Below are positions 56,193 to 64,000 of a DNA stretch of 64,000 nt, piece after piece. Within the stretch, counting starts at the first letter, position 1; the number at the start of each line of letters is the position of its first letter. A program made the position numbers and the translations under genes. Location of the stretch: positions 372,001-436,000 of the forward strand of contig CAWIMX010000002.1 of assembly GCA_963837345.1 (NCBI GenBank), given 5' to 3'. Source of the stretch: CAWIMX01 sp963837345 (GTDB lineage Bacteria; Acidobacteriota; Vicinamibacteria; Vicinamibacterales; CAVVIG01). A model generated the notes under the pieces. The model had not been told where the DNA came from. It did not search any database and saw only the letters and a list, made by a program, of their open reading frames with translations.

Positions 56193-57288
56193 ATGCCGCA
56201 GATTCGCGTCGGCCACCTCTACGCTTTCTTTCTGTTCGACGTTGCCGAAACGATCGACCTTCCCGCCGTGCCCGGCCTCGTGGCGGCGCCCACCGAGCCC
56301 GCGCGGCTCGCGCCGAAGCCGGCCACGCCCTCCTACGTGCAGTACCAGAAGCCGCCGCTCTCGTTCGACGGCGCCGCGATCGGGCTGCCCGAGCTGGAAG
56401 GGTTCAGCGTCCGGTTCCGCGTGTTCGACTACGGCGTCGTGTCGGTGCGGCTGGCGCGACCCTTCGCCGGCGACTGGATCGATCTCGTGCAGGCGGCGCA
56501 GTCGCTCATCGAAAACGAGGATCTGGAACGGGACGCCGAGCAGGCCTGTCGGGCGCTCACCGAGCGGCTTCGGCCGGCACTGAGCGGCATCCACCAGACC
56601 CCCCTCAGCGAAGACTACGTCGTCTTCGGCGTGCACGAGCTCGATCAGCCGCGCACGGCCACCGAGCTCGCCCGCGATCGGGGCGCGGAAATCGCGCTGA
56701 TGCTGCGCGGCGAGCGGCAGGCCTTGAGCGACGAGGAGCAGGGGCGGATCCTGGCGCACCGGATCTTCGTACCTCTCCGACGATCTCATCGTGCCCACGT
56801 GGAACGCGGCGTTCGTGTACGACACGGTGGCGGGCGCCGCTGCGGCCCTCGAGATCATGGAGTTCGCCAACTCGCAGCTCCTCGAGTTCCGGTACTACGA
56901 CCAGCGGCTCGACAGCGAGCTGGCCGACATCTATGCCCATTTGCAGCGCCCGCGGTGGTGGGAGTCGTGGGCGGGCAGCCGCTACGCGCGCGCCGCCCGC
57001 CAGGGCCAGACGCTGCTCATCGACATCAACGAATTGAGCGATCGGTCGGAGAACGCGTTGAAGTTCATCGGCGACGTCTATGCCGCGCGGCTGTTCGGGC
57101 TCGTCGCCGAACGCCTCGGGCTGGAGCGCTGGAAGGCGAACGTCCGGGAGAAGCTCCAGGCGCTCGGCGACATCAACCGCTTCACCGTGGAGCAGGCCTC
57201 GACGTCGCGGGGCCAGTTTCTCGAAGGCACGATCGTGCTGATCCTGATTCTGGAGCTGGTGCTCGTCTTCATGGGCGTCATGCAGTAG
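56193..57288 (+). CDS. RMD1/DUF155-like membrane-anchored protein, one frameshift
   Basis: The N-terminal 190 residues and C-terminal 165 residues lie in different frames, joined near 56768, where removing one T in GATCTTCG restores HRISYLSDDLIVPTWNAAF. The C-terminal half (LEIMEFANSQLLEFRYYD, ENALKFIGDVYAARLF, W+ANVREKLQALGDI) and the final membrane helix (IVLILILELVLVFMG) resemble the RMD1/YagE (DUF155) family. Function of bacterial members is unknown. About 364 residues when repaired. Confidence 0.6.
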
Positions 57289-57313
57289 GGCGGACAACCC
57301 ACCTCGTCGCGAT

Positions 57314-57331
57314 TTAACAAAGTTGTAACGC
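57314..57331 (-). promoter_or_regulatory. PHO-box-like pair upstream of the phosphate porin
   Basis: On the minus strand two 7-mers, GCGTTAC and TTGTTAA, are separated by four bases (11-bp period). They lie 88 bases before the porin start at 57419. Orientation is opposite to the gene, and only two half sites are evident, so confidence is moderate. Confidence 0.45.
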
Positions 57332-57418
57332 GCGAGAAGTACGCACGATACACGCGCGGTCTAGCGTCAAGGCACACTCCTTCTCGTGGTGTCGAGTGGC
57401 GGTGCCACAAGGAGGAGG

Positions 57419-58530
57419 ATGCGTTGCGCGCGATTCGGCTCGCAGTTCGTTCACAGCCTGGCGGTGTGGGTGGGGATCTGCTCCGGCGTTCTGGGCGGTA
57501 GGGCGGCGGCTCAGCAGCCGCCCGACGACGACACGCCGTCGGTTCGCATCGGCGCGACGATCTATGCCGACTACACGTACGTCGACTCGCCGACCGCGAC
57601 CGACGCCGACGGAAATGTGATCCACACGAGCGCCTTCAACGTGAGCCGAAGCTATATCAACATCACGGGCACGCTTGTCGCACCTGGTGGCGTTTCGCAT
57701 CACGCCGGACGTCGCCCGCGAGACCGGCGCCGGCACGTCGCTCAACGGCAGCCTGGTCTTTCGACTGAAGTACGCCTTCGCGCAGGTGAATCTCGACGAC
57801 TGGATGCCCAAGGGCTCGTGGGTGCGGCTGGGGATCCAGCAGACGCCCTGGCTCGACTACGAGGAGGGCATCTACCGCTACCGCTTCCAGGGCACCATGT
57901 TCGCCGAGCGCGAGGGCTACTTCGCGTCGGCCGACGCCGGCGCCTCGTTCCACTACACGCTGCCCGACGACTGGGGCGACGTCCACGCCGGCGTCTACAA
58001 CGGCGAAAACTACAACAAGGCGGAGGTCGAACAACGAGAAGGCGCTGATGATTCGCGGCAGCCGTGCGTCCCTTCGCCCACAGCGCGGCGCCGACGCTGC
58101 ACGGCGTGCGCGCCACGGCTTTCTACGACGCCGACGCCTACGTGCAGCACGGCCCGCGGCGCCGCTTCATCGGCAGCGTGACGTTCGAGCATCCGCGCCT
58201 GAACGCGGGCTTCGAATATCTGGCCACCACCGATCGCGGGCTGCCGATCCTGCCGGAAACCGACGGGCGCGGCTACTCGATCTGGGCGACGCCGCGGTCG
58301 CCGTCGGGATGGGAGGCGCTGCTGCGCTACGACCACCTCACCCCCGACACCGGTTTCGACGCCGACGCGTACGCGCGACGATCGTCGGGCTCGCGTACTG
58401 GTTCCCGATGCAGGGCGGCGTGTCGTCGGCGTTCATGGTCGACTACGACGGGCAGACGTTTCACCAGGCGTCACGCCGGCGCCGACCGACCAGCGGCGCG
58501 ATGGCGGTGCACGGGTTGATCAATTTCTAG
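57419..58530 (+). CDS. Phosphate-selective porin (OprP/OprO-like), several frameshifts
   Basis: The ATG at 57419 follows GGAGGAGG. Signal peptide (FVHSLAVWVGICSGVLGGRAAAQ), then VRIGATIYADYTYVDSPTATDADGN and FNVSRSYINITG, the usual opening of OprP-like barrels. Frames change near 57680, 58030, 58380 and 58470, with strands GSWVRLGIQQTPWLDYEEGIYRYRFQ, RATAFYDADAYVQ and RTIVGLAYWFP; the end HGLINF has the terminal Phe of outer-membrane proteins. Located directly before pstS, so phosphate entry across the outer membrane is the likely role. About 370 residues. Confidence 0.8.
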
Positions 58531-58543
58531 GAGGACGGTTTCG

Positions 58544-59614
58544 ATGAGCATCGATCACACGCGGCGCGGTCGCGGCGTCCTGGCTGCCGCGGCGCTCGCG
58601 GCGGGTTGCGGCGGCGGCGCGCCCAGCCCGACGGCGCGGCGGCGCCGGCCGGGCAGGATCTGCAGATCAACGGCGCCGGCGCGACGTTCCCGAACCCGAT
58701 CTATTCGAAGTGGTTCGCCGAGTACAACAAGCTGCATCCGAACGTGAAGGTGAACTACCAGTCGGTGGGCTCGGGCGCCGGCGTCCAGCAGATCACGGCA
58801 CAGACGGTGTTCTTCGGCGCGTCCGACATGCCCGATGACCGACGAGCAGCTCGCCGCGACGCCCGGCACGATCCTGCACTTCCCGACGGTGCTCGGCGCC
58901 GTCGTCCCCGTCTACAACATCCCGGGCGTGACCGCCGAGCTGAAGTTCACCGGGCCGGTGCTCGCCGACATCTACCTCGGCAAGATCACGAAATGGAACG
59001 ACCCGGCGATCACCGCGCTCAACGCCGGCGTCACGCTGCCGGCCACCGACATCACCGTCGTCCACCGCTCGGACGGCTCGGGCACCACCTACATCTGGGT
59101 GGACTACCTCTCGAAGGTGTCGGACGAGTGGAAGACGAAGGTCGGCGTCAACAGCTCGGTGAACTGGCCGGCCGGCGTCGGCGGCAAGGGCAACGAGGGC
59201 GTGTCGGGTCTCGTGTCGCAGACGCCCGGCTCGATCGGCTACGTCGAGCTGATCTACGCGCTGCAGAACCACATCAGCTACGGATCGGTGCAGAACACGG
59301 CGGGCGAGTTCGTGGAGGCTTCGACCGAATCGGTGACGGCCGCCGCCGCGGGCGCGGCGGCGAGCATGCCGGCCGACTTCCGCGTGTCGATCACCAACGC
59401 CGAGGGGGCGGGCGCGTACCCCATCTCGTCGTTCACCTGGATGCTCTACTACCAGAGCCCCACGGACAAGCCGAGGGCGGCGGCCATGGTCGACTTCATG
59501 AAGTGGGCGCTCACCGACGGCCAGCAATACTGCGCCGATCTCGGCTACGCGCCGCTGCCGGACGCCGTCGTGCAGCAGGAGATGCAGGCGCTCGGCACGA
59601 TCCAGATCGGGTAG
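58544..59614 (+). CDS. pstS: Phosphate ABC transporter substrate-binding protein PstS, two frameshifts
   Basis: The ATG at 58544 follows GGAGG. Lipobox-like AAALAAGCGG, then after an indel near 58620 the PstS opening INGAGATFPNPIYSKWF and QSVGSGAGVQQI; a second indel near 58838 leads to MTDEQLAATPGTILHFPTVLGAVVPVYN, VVHRSDGSGTTYIWVDYL and SWMLYY-type C-terminal blocks. All phosphate-contact segments (GAGAT, SGSG, HRSDGSGT) are present. About 355 residues. Delivers phosphate to PstCA. Confidence 0.9.
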
Positions 59615-59631
59615 AGTGGGCGACGGATTTC

Positions 59632-60594
59632 ATGGCCGCACGATCGCGGTTCGACGACACGTGGTTCAGAGTGGGGACGGGCGCCTTCGCGCTCGTCCTC
59701 GTGCTCATCGTCGCCGCGATCGGCTTCGCGCTGACGCGGCAGTCGTGGCTGTCGATTCGCGAGTTCGGCCTGGCGTTCTGGCGGACCACGACCTGGGATC
59801 CGGTCGCCGGCCAGTTCGGCGCGCTGCCGTTCATCTGGGGCACGCTGTACTCGTCGATCCTCGCGCTCGCCCTGTCCACGCCCGTGGCGATCGGCATCGC
59901 CGTGTTCATCTCGGAACTGTGCCCTGCGCGCCTGCAGCAGCCGCTCGTCTTCCTCACCGAGCTCCTGGCCGCCATGCCGTCGATCGTCTACGGCCTCTGG
60001 GGGATCTTCGTGCTGGTGCCGCTCGTGCGCCAGCTCGAGGTGGCGACGCCGGGCTGGCTGCGCGCGACGCCGCTCTTCAGCGGCCCGCCGCTCGGCGTCG
60101 GCATGCTTGCGGCCGGCGTGATCCTGGCGGTGATGGTCGTGCCGTTCACCTCCTCGGTGGCCCGTGAGGTGCTTCGCTCGGTGCCGCGCGCGCAGCGCGA
60201 GGGCGCCTACGCGCTCGGCGCCACGCGCTTCGAGGCGATTCGCGCGGCCCTGTTCTACGCGCGCACCGGCATCGTCGGCGCCGTGATGCTCGGCTTCGGC
60301 CGCGCGCTCGGCGAGACGATGGCCGTGACGATGGTGATCGGGAACACCCCGCAGGTCGCGGCGTCGCTCTTCGCGCCGCAGTACACGATGGCGGCCGTGA
60401 TCGCCAACGAGTTCACCGAGGCCGTCGGAGATCTCTATCTCAACGCGCTCATCGAGATCGGCCTCGTGCTCTTCATCATCACGCTGATCGTCAACTCGCT
60501 GTCGCGGCTGCTCATCTGGAGCATGGCGCGGAGCGAGCGGCAGGCTCCGGCGGCCGCGACCGCCGTCGTGCCCGCGTCGGAGAGCGCGGCATGA
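59632..60594 (+). CDS. pstC: Phosphate ABC transporter permease PstC
   Basis: 320 residues with six membrane segments. The BPD_transp_1 EAA loop reads VLRSVPRAQREGAYALGATRFEAIRAALF, and MPSIVYGLWGIFVLVPLVR and GFGRALGETMAVTMVIGN are PstC hallmarks. Starts at ATG 17 bases after pstS. The stop overlaps the pstA start (ATGA). Part of the inner-membrane channel of the PstSCAB importer. Confidence 0.95.
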   Translation: MAARSRFDDTWFRVGTGAFALVLVLIVAAIGFALTRQSWLSIREFGLAFWRTTTWDPVAGQFGALPFIWGTLYSSILALALSTPVAIGIAVFISELCPARLQQPLVFLTELLAAMPSIVYGLWGIFVLVPLVRQLEVATPGWLRATPLFSGPPLGVGMLAAGVILAVMVVPFTSSVAREVLRSVPRAQREGAYALGATRFEAIRAALFYARTGIVGAVMLGFGRALGETMAVTMVIGNTPQVAASLFAPQYTMAAVIANEFTEAVGDLYLNALIEIGLVLFIITLIVNSLSRLLIWSMARSERQAPAAATAVVPASESAA

Positions 60595-61433
60595 CCCGGA
60601 CGCGCTGGCGCAAGGCGCTGTCGACGGCGTTCGTCGCGTTCTGCGGCCTGTCGGTGCTGCTCGCCCTGGTGCCGCTCGCCGCGGTCCTGTTCTTCGTCGT
60701 CGTGCGGGGCGTCGGTGCGCTCAACCTCGACTTCTTCATTCGCATGCCCGCGCCGGTCGGCGAGCTCGGCGGCGGAATGGCCAACGCCATCGTCGGCACG
60801 CTGATGCTGACGGGGATCGGCGCCGCGCTGGCCGTGCCGATCGGCGTGCTGAGCGGCGTCTACACGGCGGAGTACGCCGGGACGCGGTTCGCGTCGCTCG
60901 TGCGGTTCGCCGCCGACACGCTGAACGGCGTGCCGTCGATCGTGATCGGCGTGTTCGCCTACGGCGTGGCCGTGCTGCCGTTCAGGCAGTTCAGCGCGCT
61001 GGCCGGCGGGCTGGCGCTCGGCATCATGATGATCCCGATCATCGCGCGGACGACCGAGGAACTGCTGCGGCTCGTGCCGTCGACGATGCGCGAGGGCGCG
61101 CTGGCGCTCGGCGCGACGCGCGCGCGGGCCGTGTTCACGGTGGTGCTGCCGGCGGCCCTGCCCGGGATCGTCACCGGCATCGTGCTGGCGCTGGCGCGCA
61201 TCGCCGGCGAGACGGCGCCGCTGCTCTTCACGTCGTTCAACAACCCCTACTTCAACACGAACATCTTCCAGCCGATCGCGTCGCTCACCGTCCAGGTCTT
61301 CTACTACGCCATCTCGCCCTACGAGGACTGGCACCGCCAGGCGTGGGCCGGCGCGCTCGTGCTCGTCGGCATCGTGTTCGCCTGCTCGCTCGCTGCCCGC
61401 TTCGCGACCCGCCGCATGTCCCACATCGCGTAA
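60591..61433 (+). CDS. pstA: Phosphate ABC transporter permease PstA
   Basis: 280 residues with six membrane segments. PstA signatures: GGGMANAIVGTLMLTGIGAALAVPIGVLSGVYTAEY, FAADTLNGVPSIVIGVFAY and the EAA loop LVPSTMREGALALGATRARAVFTVVLPAALPG. Pairs with PstC. The ATPase PstB is encoded 17 kb away on the other strand, so the usual pstSCAB-phoU order is split. Confidence 0.95.
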   Translation: MTRTRWRKALSTAFVAFCGLSVLLALVPLAAVLFFVVVRGVGALNLDFFIRMPAPVGELGGGMANAIVGTLMLTGIGAALAVPIGVLSGVYTAEYAGTRFASLVRFAADTLNGVPSIVIGVFAYGVAVLPFRQFSALAGGLALGIMMIPIIARTTEELLRLVPSTMREGALALGATRARAVFTVVLPAALPGIVTGIVLALARIAGETAPLLFTSFNNPYFNTNIFQPIASLTVQVFYYAISPYEDWHRQAWAGALVLVGIVFACSLAARFATRRMSHIA

Positions 61434-61527
61434 ACGCCGGCGTCGCCGCCGCATGTGGGCATCGGCCCTGCCCCAACGACGCGCGCGACGATCGGGAAGT
61501 CTCGACTCACTCCCCGGAGAGGGATGT

Positions 61528-62457
61528 TCATCGCCGAGGGAACTGGTCGGGGTTGTTGGTGAAGAGCGCGTCGATCCCGAGGTCGTACAGGTAGTGCGCC
61601 ATCTCGTCCTTCACGGAGGCGAAGCCCGCGTGTTCGTCGGCGCGGAACGTCCACGAGGTGACGGTGAGGCCGAACCCGTGCGCGCGGGCCACCATGTCGG
61701 GATGGCGGGCGATCACGCTCTTGTCCGGCGCGATGCCGCTCGCGAACGACGACAGCTCGCGGAGCCGCGCCTCGGTGACGTCCTCGTCGTTCGAGGTGAG
61801 GAACACGCGCGGGATGGTCGGCAGGTCGGCCGCGACCCGGCGAATCGTCGCCTCGTCGAAGGACTGGATGATGACCGGCGTGGTCTTCAGCGACGTCGGC
61901 GTGTCGAGGCCGTGCCGGCGGACCGACTCGACGAAGAGCCGCTCCATATCGATGCCGCGCGACGTGTAGAGTGGAGGCGACTTCAGCTCCGGATACAGGC
62001 CGGCCTTGCCGTGGACCAGATCCACGGCTTCATCCCAGGTCACGACCCGCGATCCGGCGAAACGCCGGTCGAACCAGGCGCCCATGTCGAGCCGCCGGAT
62101 CTCGTCGAGCGTGAAGTCGTTGGCAAGCCAGTGCGGCCCGGGCGCGCGCGATCGGAGGTCGGACGGCCGATCGGGATAGACGTCCGCCACGTTCGACGTG
62201 CGCTCGAGCGTGTCGTCGTGCAGGCACACCAGGATGCCGTCCTTGGTGACGCCCAGGTCCTGCTCGACGAAGTCGGCGCCCTGGTCGATGGCGAGCCGGT
62301 AGGCCGCGAGGGAGTGCTCGGGCGCGTAGCCTGATGCCCCGCGGTGCGCGATCGCCCGCTTGACGGCCACAGGCGCCGCCCGCTGGCCCTCCAGCGCCAC
62401 GTTGAGCCCCAGGAGCCCCACGGCCGCGCCCGCCGCCAGCACCTTCAGCATCATCAT
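61528..62457 (-). CDS. Glycerophosphodiester phosphodiesterase, exported
   Basis: 309 residues. Signal peptide (MMMLKVLAAGAAVGLLGLNVALEG), then the GDPD TIM barrel: IAHRGASGYAPEHSLAAYRLAIDQGADFVEQDLGVTKDG with catalytic His/Glu, VCLHDDTLERTSN, and the end LYDLGIDALFTNNPDQF. Cleaves glycerophosphodiesters to glycerol-3-phosphate, feeding phosphate scavenging; its location beside pstSCA supports this. The ATG at 62457 is chosen among three adjacent ATGs because AAGGG stands just upstream; a start 45 bases earlier spoils the signal peptide. Confidence 0.9.
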   Translation of the reverse strand: MMMLKVLAAGAAVGLLGLNVALEGQRAAPVAVKRAIAHRGASGYAPEHSLAAYRLAIDQGADFVEQDLGVTKDGILVCLHDDTLERTSNVADVYPDRPSDLRSRAPGPHWLANDFTLDEIRRLDMGAWFDRRFAGSRVVTWDEAVDLVHGKAGLYPELKSPPLYTSRGIDMERLFVESVRRHGLDTPTSLKTTPVIIQSFDEATIRRVAADLPTIPRVFLTSNDEDVTEARLRELSSFASGIAPDKSVIARHPDMVARAHGFGLTVTSWTFRADEHAGFASVKDEMAHYLYDLGIDALFTNNPDQFPRR

Positions 62458-62470
62458 CGAACCCTTGGAA

Positions 62471-62512
62471 CCAAAGAAAAGAGCGCGACAGGTGTATACC
62501 ACCTTATCGCGC
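62471..62512 (-). terminator. Rho-independent terminator after the Oar-like gene
   Basis: On the minus strand, GCGCGA pairs with TCGCGC and the inner AGGTG with CACCT around a five-base loop, giving a hairpin of eleven pairs with small bulges (62483-62512). It is followed by the T-rich run TCTTTTCTTT. It lies 28 bases past the stop of the Oar-like gene and just before the glycerophosphodiesterase start, so it separates the two transcripts. Confidence 0.7.
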
Positions 62513-62539
62513 CCCTTGTCGTCGGTATGCTCGTCGCGC

Positions 62540-64000
62540 CTAGAAGTTCAGGCGCACCGCGAACTGCACCTGCCGGCTCGTGCCGAGGCCGACCGTCCGG
62601 CCGAGCGTGCTCGGTGATCTTGCCGAACGAGCCCGCCGCGGCGGCCGTGTAGGGCTGACCGGGCTGGAGCTTGTTCGCGTCGTTCACGCTGCCGCTCGGC
62701 AGGGCGTCGGGCAGCGTGCCGACCGGGCTGGCGAAGTTCGCCGTGTTGAAGATGTTGAAAATTTCCGCGCGGAACTCGAGATTCTGCCGGCTGCTGACGT
62801 TCAGCCGCTTGGCAATCACCAGGTCCACCTGCTTCACGCTCGGGCCGTGCAGCGAGTTGCGCTCGTAGTTGCCGAACGTCCCGGGCGCCGGAATCGCGAA
62901 CGCCGCCGGGTTGAGGAACAGCAGGCCTCCGCTGTGGAGGAACGGATCCACGCCGGGGACGACATCCGGCCGGCGGACGTTGCGCGAGCTGCCGCCGCGC
63001 GGCGTGTTGATCACCGGCGACGCGGTCGGCCGCGGGGCTGGTGAACACGTTGCCGGCCCCGTCCACTGTAGACGACGTCGTTGCGGACGATCTTGATATC
63101 GACCGGCAGCCCGCTGCGCGCGTTGACGATGCCGCCGAAGCTCCAGCCGCCCTTGAGCGCGCCCTCGCCGGGCACGGTGTAGAGTGGCGCTCAGGTTGAA
63201 CGTGTGCCGGACGTCGAACAGGTTGTAGCCGTTGTCGCAGTCGAACTCGGCGACCGTCCGCGCGTTGCATGCGTTGGTCTGGGCCTCGTTCGAGCCGCCG
63301 GTGTTGCCCTTGCTGTAGCCGAGCGTGTACTGCGCGTTCATCACCAGGCCGTTGGCCGATCGGCGCGTCAGCGAGAGCTGCATCGCGTTATAGCTGTCGT
63401 GGCCGCCGCTCGTCTTGTAGTCGATTTCGGCGAAGGGGTTCAACACGCTGCCGTTGGCGTTGACGATGGAGAATTCGCGGATCACCGTCGCGGCCTTCGT
63501 CGGGTCGGGCTGCGAGAGGCCGACGATGTTGTTCGCGACGCTGCGAAGGAACAGGTTCCGGCCCTGGCTGCCCACGTAGGCGACGGTGGCCGCCAGCCGG
63601 CCCGGCAGCTCCTGCTGGACCGAGGCGGTGTACTGATAGATGCGCTCGGGAATCGTGTAGTCGTTCGCGTACGCGCGCGGCTGAAACGAGCGGTTGTCGG
63701 GGTTGCTGACGAAGCTCGAGCGCAGCGCGTTCACGTCCACGGGGAACGTGCACGTTGGACAGCGTCGTGCGGATCACATCCGACTCGACCGGCTGGATCT
63801 GGTCCTCGGTCTGGCCCGGTCCCGACGAAGATCCCGAAGCCGCCGCGCAGCACGGTGTGCGACGGGGCGCTGTAGGTGGCCGACAGGCGGGGCTGGACGT
63901 TCTGATGCGACGTGTACTCGGGCGTCGTCGGCGGATCGATCACGCCCGTGTCGATGTTGAACTTGACGATGTGGTCGTCGCGCTCCCGGAGCACGGTGTA
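62540..64000 (-). CDS. Oar-like / TonB-dependent receptor-like outer-membrane protein, C-terminal part, frameshifted
   Basis: The gene enters from the right edge and ends at 62540 with LGTSRQVQFAVRLNF, a proper outer-membrane C-terminus. Motifs typical of carboxypeptidase-regulatory/Oar-type Acidobacterial receptors: IPERIYQYTASVQQELPG, VAYVGSQGRNLFLRS, NAMQLSLTRRSANGL, YNLFDVRHTFNLSA, NLEFRAEIFNIFNTANF. Frame changes occur near 62610, 63040-63190, 63745 and 63830. Ligand unknown; such proteins are very numerous in Acidobacteria. Upstream part and plug domain lie outside the window. Confidence 0.82.

Overview
The window is about 64 kb of very GC-rich bacterial DNA, densely packed on both strands, with many ATGA/GTGA/TGATG start-stop overlaps. 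Gene content points to an Acidobacteriota-type genome, possibly Vicinamibacteria: a MoxR-DUF58-BatA-DUF4175 cluster, a fused homocysteine methyltransferase/MTHFR, an Oar-like outer-membrane protein and a LytTR system. That placement is inference from gene content, not from a marker gene. No rRNA or tRNA was seen.

Layout. 0-3 kb (minus): a CDF metal transporter cut by the window edge, signal peptidase I, and a LytTR regulator/LytS-like kinase pair. 3-7 kb (plus): an orphan NuoI-like ferredoxin, a metallophosphoesterase, the HMT-MTHFR fusion and a PmtA-like methyltransferase. 7-10 kb (minus): an M24 peptidase, a glycosyltransferase and an isoprenylcysteine-methyltransferase-like membrane protein. 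10-24 kb (plus): an eight-gene Bat-type run (TPR/peptidase-MA lipoprotein, DUF4159, MoxR, DUF58, BatA, DUF4175, a VWA membrane protein and a caspase-fold protein). 24-29 kb: rhomboid protease, a short leuA, a divergent LysR regulator, leuD and leuC. 29-37 kb (plus): subtilase, beta-barrel protein, a zinc locus (His/Cys-rich small protein, outer-membrane channel, ZnuA, ZnuB), zinc-ribbon protein and bioB. 37-42 kb (minus): HEAT proteins, anti-sigma and ECF sigma factor (with an in-frame amber codon), M28 peptidase, citrate synthase and yacG.

42-62 kb is a phosphate/polyphosphate island: phoU, pstB, two tandem thymidylate-kinase-like genes, ppx/gppA, CHAD and sixA on one side; a PhoB-like regulator, a Pho-box-linked secreted protein, GT2, PHP phosphoesterase, a phosphate-type porin, pstS-pstC-pstA and glycerophosphodiesterase on the other. 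At least three arrays of 7-mers with an 11-bp period look like PHO boxes (54042, 57314, 43900). The island is interrupted by an unusual block (48.4-52.8 kb): three arrays of a 23-bp repeat, a four-helix-bundle (S23-type) gene, an IS21-family element whose two flanks do not match, and a 151-bp exact duplication of the gene's 3' end.

Many genes, above all those at 8-16 kb and 56-59 kb, are broken by single-base indels although their protein motifs remain intact in alternating frames. Sequencing or base-calling error is the most likely reason, so those genes are annotated as whole genes with the breaks noted.
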